This document shows, piece by piece, positions 1 through 6,735 of a stretch of DNA of 13,453 bases. The stretch is taken from the NCBI GenBank assembly GCA_031261885.1, contig JAISIU010000320.1, forward strand, positions 1-13,453, in the 5' to 3' direction. The position numbers and the translations under genes are program-made. Below the pieces are notes generated by a model. That model searched no databases. It was not told where the DNA came from and saw only the letters and a list, made by a program, of their open reading frames with translations. Numbering within the stretch: the first letter of the stretch is position 1; every line of letters starts with the position of its first letter. This DNA comes from Bifidobacteriaceae bacterium. Lineage in GTDB: Bacteria; Actinomycetota; Actinomycetes; Actinomycetales; WQXJ01.

Positions 1-992
1 GCGCACGGGAACGCCAACACGGCCGTCCACACGTACATGAGGATCACGGCCCGCCGCTGCGAGTGGCCGATCGCGAGCAACCGGTGGTGCAGGTGCATCC
101 GATCCGCGTGGAACGGCGACTGCCCGGCCCGCAGGCGGCGGAAGACGGCCATGACCATGTCGAGCAGCGGCAGGGCCAGGACCGCGAACGGCAACAGGAT
201 CGGCAGGAACGCGGGCAGGGCCTGACGCGTGTTGATCTCCGAGCTGCCCGGGTCGATCTGCCCCGTCACGGCGATGGTCGCGGAGGCGAACAGCAGGCCG
301 AGCAGCATGGACCCGGCATCGCCCATGAAGATCGACGCCGGGTTGAAGTTGTGCGGCAGGAAGCCGAGGCAGGCCCCGACCATGAGCGCGGCCAGCAGCC
401 CCGCGAGCGTCGCGTAGCTGGGCGCCGAGGCGCGCGAGAGCAGGTACACGTACGTGAACAGCGCGAGCCCGCCGATCGCGACGAGCCCCGCCGCCAACCC
501 GTCGAGCCCGTCGACGAAGTTCACCGCGTTGATCGCGACCACGACGACGAGGATCGTCACGACCAGCGAGAAACGCGACGACGTGATCGTCAGGCCGCCC
601 ACGGGGAAGGCCACCAGCTGCACGCCCTGCCAGGCCATGAGGCCCGCGGCCAGCACCTGGCCGGCCAGCTTGGTCAGCCAGTCCAGCTCCCAGATGTCGT
701 CGACCACGCCGAGCACCACGACGAGCGCGGCCGCCCCCAACACGGCCCAGGCGGAGCGGTTGCCGGAGCCGAACACCGGGTCGAGGAAACCGATGCGCGA
801 GGCCACGAGCATGCCGACGGCGATCCCGCCGAGCATCGCGACCCCGCCCATGCGCGGCGTGGGCACCGTGTGGATGTCCCGGTCACGGACCGGGGTCATG
901 GCCCCCCAGGCGCGCGCCAACCGGCGGACGAGCGGGGTCAATGCCCACGTCACGACCGCGCTGATCACGCACACGAGGAGGTAAACCTTCAC
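1..992 (-). CDS. wecA: WecA-type undecaprenyl/decaprenyl-phosphate N-acetylglucosamine-1-phosphate transferase (3' end beyond window)
   Basis: Integral membrane enzyme of the MraY/WecA family. It moves a sugar-1-phosphate from a UDP-sugar onto a polyprenyl phosphate at the inner face of the membrane, the first step in making cell-wall linkage units or other surface glycans. I translated 330 residues by hand; the C-terminus lies past the left edge. Visible family motifs are VVDDIWELD (residues 97-104), NAVNFVDGLDGLAAG (155-169), HNFNPASIFMGDAGS (214-228) and HADRMHLHHRL (295-305). The HxHH motif favours the WecA/TagO branch over MraY. Several hydrophobic segments lie between the motifs. The GTG start overlaps the upstream stop as GTGA, which suggests translational coupling. 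In M. tuberculosis the gene at this place is called rfe/wecA, upstream of the ATP synthase operon. The exact sugar donor is inferred, not shown. Confidence 0.9.
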   Translation of the reverse strand, partial: MKVYLLVCVISAVVTWALTPLVRRLARAWGAMTPVRDRDIHTVPTPRMGGVAMLGGIAVGMLVASRIGFLDPVFGSGNRSAWAVLGAAALVVVLGVVDDIWELDWLTKLAGQVLAAGLMAWQGVQLVAFPVGGLTITSSRFSLVVTILVVVVAINAVNFVDGLDGLAAGLVAIGGLALFTYVYLLSRASAPSYATLAGLLAALMVGACLGFLPHNFNPASIFMGDAGSMLLGLLFASATIAVTGQIDPGSSEINTRQALPAFLPILLPFAVLALPLLDMVMAVFRRLRAGQSPFHADRMHLHHRLLAIGHSQRRAVILMYVWTAVLAFPC

Positions 993-1708
993 GCCCGGCC
1001 CTCACCGCCGGCGCCATCGGCCTGGTCCTCGGGCACGCCGCCCGTCGCATTCGACACCACGCGCCTGAGACTAGCGGCGTCGATGGCTCCCTGGCGCAAG
1101 ACGCGCGGAGCCGGCGCCCCCTGGGCGTCCACGACGAAGTCGATGACAGTCGAGGCGACGCCGCCCGGCGCCGGCCCCGCGTCGAGGTACAGCCGCACCC
1201 GGTCACCGAGCTGATCACGGGCCTCCTGCGCGGTCCGCGCCGGCGGCTGGCCCGTCCGGTTGGCCGAGGACACGGCCAACGGGCCCGTGGCGCGCAGCAG
1301 GTCGCGCGTGACCTGGAGGTCCGGGATGCGCACGGCCACGGTGCCGACCAGGTCGCCGAGGTCCCACGTCAGATCCGGGTGGGTGGGCAGCACGATCGTG
1401 AGCGCGCCGGGCCAGAACGCGTCCATCAGCACGCGCGCAGCCGGCGGCACGTCCTGAACGATGCCGTCGAGGTCGGCCGGGTCGGCGACGAGCACGGGCG
1501 GCGGCATGTTGCGGCCGCGGCCCTTCGCGGCCAACAGCGCGGCCACGGCACGCGAATCGCGCGCGTCCGCGGCGATCCCGTAGACCGTGTCGGTCGGGAG
1601 CACGATCAGCCCGCCGTGCCCGATGGCGTCGCACGCCGCCCGGAACGCCGCCGGCCGGGCGGCCTGCTCGGCGCAGTCGAGGACCGGCGCGGTAGTCGAT
1701 GAGTCCAT
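989..1708 (-). CDS. tsaC: L-threonylcarbamoyladenylate synthase (TsaC/YrdC/Sua5 family)
   Basis: Makes threonylcarbamoyl-AMP from threonine, bicarbonate and ATP, the first step of the t6A37 modification of ANN-decoding tRNAs in the cytoplasm. The 239-residue protein is a single YrdC-like domain: LPTDTVYGIAA (37-47), a KGRGR basic motif (62-66) followed by PPPVLV, WPGALTIVL (99-107), AVRIPD (125-130), GPLAVSSANRTGQPP (142-156), STVIDF and LRQGAI near the end. Length fits the short TsaC type. There is no full Sua5 C-terminal domain, only a tail of about 25 mostly polar residues. The ATG start has a strong ribosome binding site (CGGAGGGG, 5 nt spacing). It begins 16 nt after prmC and its stop overlaps the next gene by 4 nt, so it sits inside one operon. 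Confidence 0.95.
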   Translation of the reverse strand: MDSSTTAPVLDCAEQAARPAAFRAACDAIGHGGLIVLPTDTVYGIAADARDSRAVAALLAAKGRGRNMPPPVLVADPADLDGIVQDVPPAARVLMDAFWPGALTIVLPTHPDLTWDLGDLVGTVAVRIPDLQVTRDLLRATGPLAVSSANRTGQPPARTAQEARDQLGDRVRLYLDAGPAPGGVASTVIDFVVDAQGAPAPRVLRQGAIDAASLRRVVSNATGGVPEDQADGAGGEGRA

Positions 1709-1724
1709 GGATTCCCCTCCGTTC

Positions 1725-2939
1725 TCAGTCTGCCCGCCGCGGCCGGGCGTGGCCGTAGCGCGCCAAAACCCGGTCCGCCTGTTCCCGGGGCGTGGCCGGC
1801 GGCGGCAGCGCCGGCGCGGACCGGCGCGGGGCCCTCGGCGCGGGCCGGGGGGCCGGGGCCGGTGCCGGTGCGACGGCGACCGGGTCGCCGGGACCGGCCG
1901 ATGGTTCGGCCACCTCCGTCCGGGGCGCGGTCACGGGACGGTCCGACACCTCGCGCCGGGCGGCGTGGGCCGCGTCCGACCCGACGAGCCCGTCCCACAC
2001 GGCGCCGCGGTCCGCCGCCCCGTTCGCGCCGTCATCGTCCGGCCCGCGCAACCGGCCGACCGGGCGGCGGACGGCGTACAGCATACGGTCGCGGCCGGCC
2101 AGGTCCGGCAACGTCTTGATGTCCCGCCACGGCCCGAGGCGGGCGGCGAGCCGGCGCAGGGCCGGCCCCTGGCCGTCCCCGTGCTCCATGACGATGACGC
2201 CGCCCGGCCGGGTCAGGCGGGCCGCGGCGGCCAGCACGCGCTTCGGGACGTCGAGCCCGTCCGGGCCCTGGCCGTACAGCGCGACGGGCGGGTCGTAGTC
2301 ACGGACCTCGGGCTGGGTCGGCACCTGGTTCGGCGCGATGTACGGCGGGTTCGCGACGACGAGGTCAACCGTGCCGTCGAGCTCCGGCAGCGCGGTCGCG
2401 GCGTCGCCGAGCACGAGCGTGACGCCCGTGTCCTCGAGGTTGCGTTCCGCCCACGTGAAGGCGTCGTGATCGATCTCCACCGCCCAGACGCGGGCGCGCG
2501 GCACCTCGCTCGCGATGGCCGCGGCCAGAGCCCCCGAGCCCGTGCACAGGTCGACCGCGATCAGGTGGCGGCGGCGCCCCTGTTTGATCGACTCGGCGTC
2601 CAGCTGGCGCAGGGAGGTGATCGCGACCTCGGCCACCTGCTCGGTCTCCGGACGCGGGATGAACACGCCGGGGCCCACGGCGAGCGACAGGTGCCGGAAC
2701 GGCGCCGACCCCGTGATGTGTTGGAGCGGCACGCGTTTGGCGCGCTCGCCGACGGCCTGGTTGAACGGCCCGGTGAAGTCCTCGTCGACCTCGCGGCCCG
2801 CGATCGCCGCGGCCCGCACCTGGCCGAGCGACCGGCCGAGCAGGTGCCCGGCGAGAAGTTCGGCGTCGAGGCGCGCGGTCACGATGCCGGCCCGGCTGAG
2901 GTGGGCGGCCGCCGCGTGGAGGGCGTCTGACAGTTTCAT
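1725..2939 (-). CDS. prmC: Peptide chain release factor N5-glutamine methyltransferase PrmC (HemK) with long C-terminal tail
   Basis: Methylates the glutamine of the GGQ motif in release factors, using S-adenosylmethionine. Residues 1-292 are an ordinary PrmC: N-terminal helical domain, FIPRPETE (93-100), the SAM-binding motif VDLCTGSGA (129-137), the acidic end of strand 2 at VEID (154-157), and the catalytic NPPY (197-200) followed by a DYDPPVALYG segment. The core ends at about RDRMLYAVRR (283-292). A further 112 residues follow in frame: an acidic and Ala-rich part, then a Pro/Ala-rich run and a last charged, probably helical segment. Family members are usually near 280-290 residues, so 404 is long. 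ATG start with only a weak upstream purine-rich site (AAAGAA). It lies 87 bp after prfA, whose product is its substrate, an arrangement common in bacteria. Confidence 0.96.
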   Translation of the reverse strand: MKLSDALHAAAAHLSRAGIVTARLDAELLAGHLLGRSLGQVRAAAIAGREVDEDFTGPFNQAVGERAKRVPLQHITGSAPFRHLSLAVGPGVFIPRPETEQVAEVAITSLRQLDAESIKQGRRRHLIAVDLCTGSGALAAAIASEVPRARVWAVEIDHDAFTWAERNLEDTGVTLVLGDAATALPELDGTVDLVVANPPYIAPNQVPTQPEVRDYDPPVALYGQGPDGLDVPKRVLAAAARLTRPGGVIVMEHGDGQGPALRRLAARLGPWRDIKTLPDLAGRDRMLYAVRRPVGRLRGPDDDGANGAADRGAVWDGLVGSDAAHAARREVSDRPVTAPRTEVAEPSAGPGDPVAVAPAPAPAPRPAPRAPRRSAPALPPPATPREQADRVLARYGHARPRRAD

Positions 2940-3026
2940 TGGGGCAGTTCTTTCACTGGGGCGGCTGCGGAGCCCGAGGGGTGGGCGCCGGGGCCGCCGG
3001 GAGGGGGTGGGGGGCAGGGTTGGCGG
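2940..3026 (-). other. prfA-prmC gap: C-rich, G-poor transcript / G-rich template strand
   Basis: The 87 nt transcribed between prfA and prmC are rich in C and poor in U and A. The start of the gap in transcript order is especially C-rich, with runs of three to six C. On the plus strand this is a G-run cluster at 2999-3019 (runs of 3, 5, 6 and 3 G), which fits a quadruplex motif. C-rich, weakly folded RNA is also what Rho binds, so a rut-like site is possible. No hairpin with U-run was seen. Confidence 0.3.
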
Positions 3027-4112
3027 TCACGTGGTGAGCGCCGCCAACCGAGCCGCCTCGTCGGCTTCCACCGCGGAGGCGATGACGGGGTCGAGCTCGC
3101 CGTCGAGAACGTGGTCGAGGTTGTACGCCTTGAACCCCGTGCGGTGGTCCGTGATGCGGTTCTCGGGGAAATTGTACGTGCGGATGCGCTCGGAGCGGTC
3201 GACGGTGCGTACCTGGGAGCGGCGCTGGTCCGAGGCGGCCGCCTCGGCCTCCGCCACTTTCAGGGCGAGCAGGCGGGCCCTGAGGATGCGCATGGCCTGC
3301 TCCTTGTTCTGCAGCTGCGACTTCTCGTTCTGGCAGCTGACGACCGTGCCGGTCGGCAGGTGTGTGATGCGGACGGCCGAGTCCGTCGTGTTGACCGATT
3401 GGCCGCCCGGGCCGGAGGAGCGGTAGACGTCGATGCGCAGGTCCCCGGGCTCGATCTCGATGTCGGTGTCGTCGTCCGCCTCGGGCATGACGAGGACCCC
3501 GGCGGCGGACGTGTGGATGCGGCCCTGCGATTCGGTGACGGGCACACGCTGGACGCGATGGACGCCGCCCTCGTACTTGAGGTGGGCCCACACGCCCTCG
3601 GCCGGGCCGGGGGTGCCCTTGGCCTTGATCGCGAGCGACGCGTCCTTGACGCCGCCCAGCTCCGTCTCGGTAACGCCCAGCGGTTCGATCTTCCAGCCCA
3701 TGTGCTCGGCGTACTTCGTGTACATGCGCATGAGGTCGGCCGCGAAGAGGGCCGATTCCTCGCCGCCCTCGCCGGCCTTGATCTCCATGATGACGTCGCG
3801 GGCGTCGTCCGGGTCGCGCGGGATCAGCAGCCCGCGCAGGTGTTCGGCCGCCTGATCGCGCGCGGCCTCGAGGGTGGGCAGCTCCGCCCCGAACGAGGCG
3901 TCCTGGGCGGCCAGTTCGGCCGCGGCGGCGGCGTCCTCCTCGGCCGTCTGCCAAGCGTGATAGGCGGTGACCACCTGGTTCAGTTCGGCGTAGCGGCGGC
4001 CGAGTTTGCGGGCGCGGCCCGGTTTGCTGTGCAAGGCCGGGTCCGCCAGCTCATGCTCGAGCGCGTCGTGTTCCGCGATCAGCGTCTCCACGGCCTCGAA
4101 CTCGTCGCTCAC
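3027..4112 (-). CDS. prfA: Peptide chain release factor 1 (RF1)
   Basis: Recognises UAA and UAG stop codons in the ribosomal A site and triggers peptide release. The protein has 361 residues, normal for RF1. It shows the codon-recognition motif PVT (191-193) in RVPVTESQGRIHTSA, which separates RF1 from the SPF-type RF2, and the catalytic SSGPGGQSVNTTDSAVR loop with GGQ at 236-238. The N-terminal part is helical and rich in Ala and Glu, as usual. The start is the GTG before SDEFEAVETL, with an AAGGA site 7 nt upstream; the frame stays open further upstream but that extension looks unlike coding and has no RF1 similarity. It lies downstream of rpmE behind a strong hairpin and upstream of prmC. 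Intact RF1 means UAG should be a normal stop in this organism, which matters for lysA. Confidence 0.97.
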   Translation of the reverse strand: MSDEFEAVETLIAEHDALEHELADPALHSKPGRARKLGRRYAELNQVVTAYHAWQTAEEDAAAAAELAAQDASFGAELPTLEAARDQAAEHLRGLLIPRDPDDARDVIMEIKAGEGGEESALFAADLMRMYTKYAEHMGWKIEPLGVTETELGGVKDASLAIKAKGTPGPAEGVWAHLKYEGGVHRVQRVPVTESQGRIHTSAAGVLVMPEADDDTDIEIEPGDLRIDVYRSSGPGGQSVNTTDSAVRITHLPTGTVVSCQNEKSQLQNKEQAMRILRARLLALKVAEAEAAASDQRRSQVRTVDRSERIRTYNFPENRITDHRTGFKAYNLDHVLDGELDPVIASAVEADEAARLAALTT

Positions 4113-4176
4113 CGGCCCATCCTTCTTTCTGCCGCCACCCGCCGTTTCGGAACGTGCCCGGGCGGGTCTTCCGGCC

Positions 4177-4271
4177 AAAACTACGCGGCGCCAGCGCCCC
4201 GGAGGTGCCGGCGGCCCCGGGCCGGTTATGAACCGGGTCCCTGGGCCAGGCACACCGAGCGCTGGCGCCGC
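4177..4271 (-). terminator. Large nested hairpin after rpmE, with short U-run
   Basis: A perfect 13-bp inverted repeat flanks a 61-nt spacer: GCGGCGCCAGCGC at 4259-4271 (read on the minus strand) and its complement at 4185-4197. The spacer folds too. CCGGTT-CAT-AACCGG makes a 6-bp hairpin at its centre, with GGCCC/GGGCC and GTGCC/GGCAC able to pair around it. The structure starts about 9 nt after the rpmE stop. The minus strand continues GTAGTTTTGG, giving a run of four U. It could be an intrinsic or partial terminator, an mRNA stabiliser at the 3' end of rpmE, or a small repeated element. The terminator reading is my inference; the repeat itself is plainly in the sequence. Confidence 0.6.
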
Positions 4272-4280
4272 TGACGTTCG

Positions 4281-4517
4281 CTAGTTGTTGGCGCTGGCCG
4301 GCGTCTTCCTCTGACGCTTGCCGTAGCGGGCTTCGAACCGGGCGACGCGGCCGCCCGTGTCGAGGATCTTCTGCTTGCCCGTGTAGAACGGGTGGCAGGC
4401 GCTGCACACGTCAGCCCGGATCTCCCCCGACTTGGCGGTGGAGTGGGTGACGAAGGTGTTGCCGCACGTGCAGGTCACGGTCGTGACGACGTAGTCGGGG
4501 TGGATCGATTTCTTCAC
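4281..4517 (-). CDS. rpmE: 50S ribosomal protein L31, zinc-binding (C+) type
   Basis: Structural protein of the large ribosomal subunit that helps bridge it to the small subunit. The 78-residue product starts MKKSIHPDY and carries four cysteines at 16, 18, 38 and 41 (CTC and CSAC), the zinc ribbon of the C+ form, followed by HPFYTGKQK. The C-terminal tail is basic (YGKRQRK). In many bacteria this zinc form is replaced by a zinc-free paralogue under zinc starvation; no such paralogue is in the window. The GTG start is preceded by AAGGAG at 10 nt spacing. The frame extends further upstream but that part does not resemble L31. It lies between rho and prfA, its usual place in Actinobacteria. It ends in TAG, the only gene here other than the interrupted lysA frame with that stop. 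Confidence 0.97.
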   Translation of the reverse strand: MKKSIHPDYVVTTVTCTCGNTFVTHSTAKSGEIRADVCSACHPFYTGKQKILDTGGRVARFEARYGKRQRKTPASANN

Positions 4518-4649
4518 TGCTCTTAATCTCCTTCTCCGTCCGGGCGGCCTTGTGGCCGTGAACCGGCACGGACTGCGATCAATTGTGCCATGGAACACCG
4601 CCAAGGGCGAAATAATTCCGCTCCTAGCTGACGGGCCCGGTCACGGCCG
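4518..4649 (-). promoter_or_regulatory. rho-rpmE intergenic leader with small hairpin and AT-rich patches
   Basis: 132 bp between the rho stop and the rpmE start. On the minus strand it holds an AT-rich patch (GAATTATTTC, about 4609-4618) and a CACAAT box (4582-4587). Both stand out in this GC-rich DNA and make a promoter likely, though I see no convincing -35 box at proper spacing. Closer to rpmE there is a hairpin, CGGCC-ACAA-GGCCG (4545-4558), about 28 nt before the GTG start. Imperfect GC-rich pairing occurs right after the rho stop but no U-run follows, so I do not call a terminator there. Confidence 0.35.
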
Positions 4650-6533
4650 TCACTTGTCCGGCGTGGTCTTGTTCACCTGCATGAGGAACTCCGCGTTCGA
4701 GGACGTCTTGCGCATCTGGTTCAGCACGAGCTCGATGGCCTGCTGCTGGTCCAGCGCGCCGAGCAGGCGGCGCAGCTTCCACACGATCTTCAACTCAGCG
4801 GGCTCGAGCAGCAGCTCCTCGCGGCGCGTGCCGGAAGCGCTGACGTCGATGGCCGGGAAGATGCGCTTCTCGGCCAGCTGGCGGGCCAGCCTCAGCTCCA
4901 TATTGCCCGTGCCCTTGAACTCCTCGAAGATCACCTCGTCCATCTTGGAGCCGGACTCGATGAGCGCCGTCGCCAGGATGGTCAGCGAGCCGCCGTTCTC
5001 GATGTTGCGGGCCGCGCCGAAGAACTTCTTGGGCGGATACAGCGCCGCCGAGTCGACGCCGCCGGACAGGATGCGGCCGGAGGCCGGCGCCGCCAGGTTG
5101 TAGGCGCGGCCCAGGCGCGTGATGCCGTCCAGCAGGATGACCACGTCGTGGCCGAGTTCGACGAGGCGCTTGGCGCGCTCGATCGCGAGCTCCGCGACCT
5201 GGGTGTGGTCCGAGGCCGGGCGGTCGAAGGTCGAGGAGATGACCTCGCCCTTGACGTTGCGCTGGAAGTCCGTGACCTCCTCGGGACGTTCGTCGACGAG
5301 CACCACCATGAGGTGGACCTCGGGGTTGTTCGTCGTGATCGCGTTCGCGATGGCCTGCATGATCATGGTCTTGCCGGCCTTGGCCGGCGAGACGATGAGG
5401 CCGCGCTGGCCCTTGCCGATGGGCGCGACCAGGTCGATGACGCGTGTGGTCAGCTGGCCCGGCACGGTCTCGAGCCGCAGGCGCTCGTTCGGGTACAGCG
5501 GCGTCAGCTTCGAGAACTCCGGACGCCCGCCGGCCTCTTCCGGCGGCCGGCCGTTGACCGAGTCGAGACGCACCAGCGCGTTGAACTTCTGACGCCGGGT
5601 CTCGCCCTCGCGCGGCTGGCGCACGGCGCCGGAGATGGCGTCGCCCTCGCGCAGGCCGTTCTTCTTGACCTGGGCCAGCGAGACGTAGACGTCGCTGGGA
5701 CCGGGCAGGTAGCCCGACGTGCGGACGAACGCGTAATTGTCGAGCACGTCGAGGATGCCGGCGACCGGCAGCAAGACGTCGTCCTCGGCCAGCTGGACCT
5801 CCTCGAGGGAGGCGATGTCCGCGCCGCGGCCGCCGCCCGGCTGACGGCGCTTATTGTTACGGTCCCGGTAGCGGTCGCGCCCGCGCCGGCGCCGGCTGTG
5901 ACCCGACTGGTCGGAATCGTCGTAACGGCCACCCTGGCGCTGCTGGCCGCCGCCCTGGCGCTGACGCTGCCGGCCGGCGTCGGAACGGTCGGGACGGTCA
6001 GAGCGGTCGGAGCCGCCGGAACCCGTGTTCCGGCCGCCGCTCCACCGGGCGCCCTGGTTCTGCGACAGCTGGGCCAGGCCCTGCGTCACCTCGCTGATGG
6101 CCTCGGCCGCGCGGGCCGCGCGGTCGTCTGAGGATTCGCCGCCGTGGCCGTGGCCGTGCGTGTGGGCGGCCTCCGAGTGGTCGAAACGCTCGTGGCGCTC
6201 CGAACGCTCCGGGCGGGATTGGTCCGGCCGCTGGCGCGGTTCCGGCAGGTCCAGCACGGGGAGGGACGGCTGGGAGACGGGGGCCTGGGCCCGGCGCGGT
6301 CCACGGCCGCCCTGGGCGTGGCCGCCCTGTTCGGGGCGCACGGAGGCTTGGGGGGTGGTGTGAGGGGCGCGCTTCTCGGGCACGGAACTGCCACCGCCGC
6401 TGATCGCGCCGATGAGCTCGCCTTTGCGCATCTTCGATGTGCCCTTGATGCCGAGCTGAGACGCCAATTGGTGCAGCTCGGGAAGTTTCATGGCATTGAG
6501 GTTCGACGCAGTGGCGTCGATCGATGGACTCAC
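4650..6533 (-). CDS. rho: Transcription termination factor Rho
   Basis: Ring-shaped RNA-dependent ATPase/helicase that ends transcription at C-rich, unstructured RNA. 627 residues, longer than the roughly 420 of E. coli Rho. Layout: N-terminal helical Rho_N domain (about 14-46), a hydrophilic low-complexity insertion (about 50-236) rich in Arg, Gln, Gly, Ser and Asp with SDRSDRPDRSD-like repeats and a HTHGHGHGG cluster (124-132), the cold-shock-like RNA-binding domain (about 245-325), then the ATPase core. In the core, Walker A is SPAKAGKT (382-389), VDERPEEV is at 413-420, Walker B VVILLD at 464-469, and the KGTGN loop at 540-544. The usual DSITRL reads DGITRL here (Gly470). GTG start with AAAGGA 6 nt upstream. 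Such insertions are usual in Actinobacteria and can add RNA contacts. Confidence 0.97.
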   Translation of the reverse strand: MSPSIDATASNLNAMKLPELHQLASQLGIKGTSKMRKGELIGAISGGGSSVPEKRAPHTTPQASVRPEQGGHAQGGRGPRRAQAPVSQPSLPVLDLPEPRQRPDQSRPERSERHERFDHSEAAHTHGHGHGGESSDDRAARAAEAISEVTQGLAQLSQNQGARWSGGRNTGSGGSDRSDRPDRSDAGRQRQRQGGGQQRQGGRYDDSDQSGHSRRRRGRDRYRDRNNKRRQPGGGRGADIASLEEVQLAEDDVLLPVAGILDVLDNYAFVRTSGYLPGPSDVYVSLAQVKKNGLREGDAISGAVRQPREGETRRQKFNALVRLDSVNGRPPEEAGGRPEFSKLTPLYPNERLRLETVPGQLTTRVIDLVAPIGKGQRGLIVSPAKAGKTMIMQAIANAITTNNPEVHLMVVLVDERPEEVTDFQRNVKGEVISSTFDRPASDHTQVAELAIERAKRLVELGHDVVILLDGITRLGRAYNLAAPASGRILSGGVDSAALYPPKKFFGAARNIENGGSLTILATALIESGSKMDEVIFEEFKGTGNMELRLARQLAEKRIFPAIDVSASGTRREELLLEPAELKIVWKLRRLLGALDQQQAIELVLNQMRKTSSNAEFLMQVNKTTPDK

Positions 6534-6735
6534 GAGGTTCCTTTCCCTCGCTAGGGCCGCTCCGACTAGGGCGGCGCTTCTAAACTTCCCGCATCACGGC
6601 ACTGACGAGTCGGCACGCCGAACCGCAGGGATAAGCCCTGACAAGGCGGGTAGATTGATTTGCAGGACGCAAGCGCTCTCGGGCGGGCGCATCGGCGCGT
6701 GACACGCGTCTTCTGACGACTGCTTTGACAGCCTA
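6534..6735 (-). promoter_or_regulatory. thrB-rho intergenic region, probable rho leader
   Basis: 202 bp without a gene, the longest gap in the window. It probably holds the rho promoter and leader, but no clear -35/-10 pair is visible. Structures seen, in transcription order: a 5-bp hairpin CGCGT-GTC-ACGCG (6696-6708) after thrB with no U-run; an operator-like TTGC-N5-GCAA inverted repeat (6660-6672); a CAGGG-CTTAT-CCCTG hairpin (6626-6640); and two copies of GCCCTAG 15 nt apart (6551-6557, 6566-6572) inside a GCCGC/GCGGC hairpin about 25 nt before the rho start. Leader-mediated autoregulation of rho is known in other bacteria; whether it occurs here is inference. Confidence 0.35.

Noticed and set aside
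4113..4253. An N-terminal extension of PrfA from an upstream in-frame start.
   Set aside because: It would run through the rpmE-prfA hairpin and has no RF1 similarity; the GTG at 4112 has a good ribosome binding site and gives the normal length.
6696..6708. Hairpin CGCGT-GTC-ACGCG after thrB as an intrinsic terminator.
   Set aside because: The stem is short and no U-run follows on the coding strand; the sequence after it is C-rich instead.
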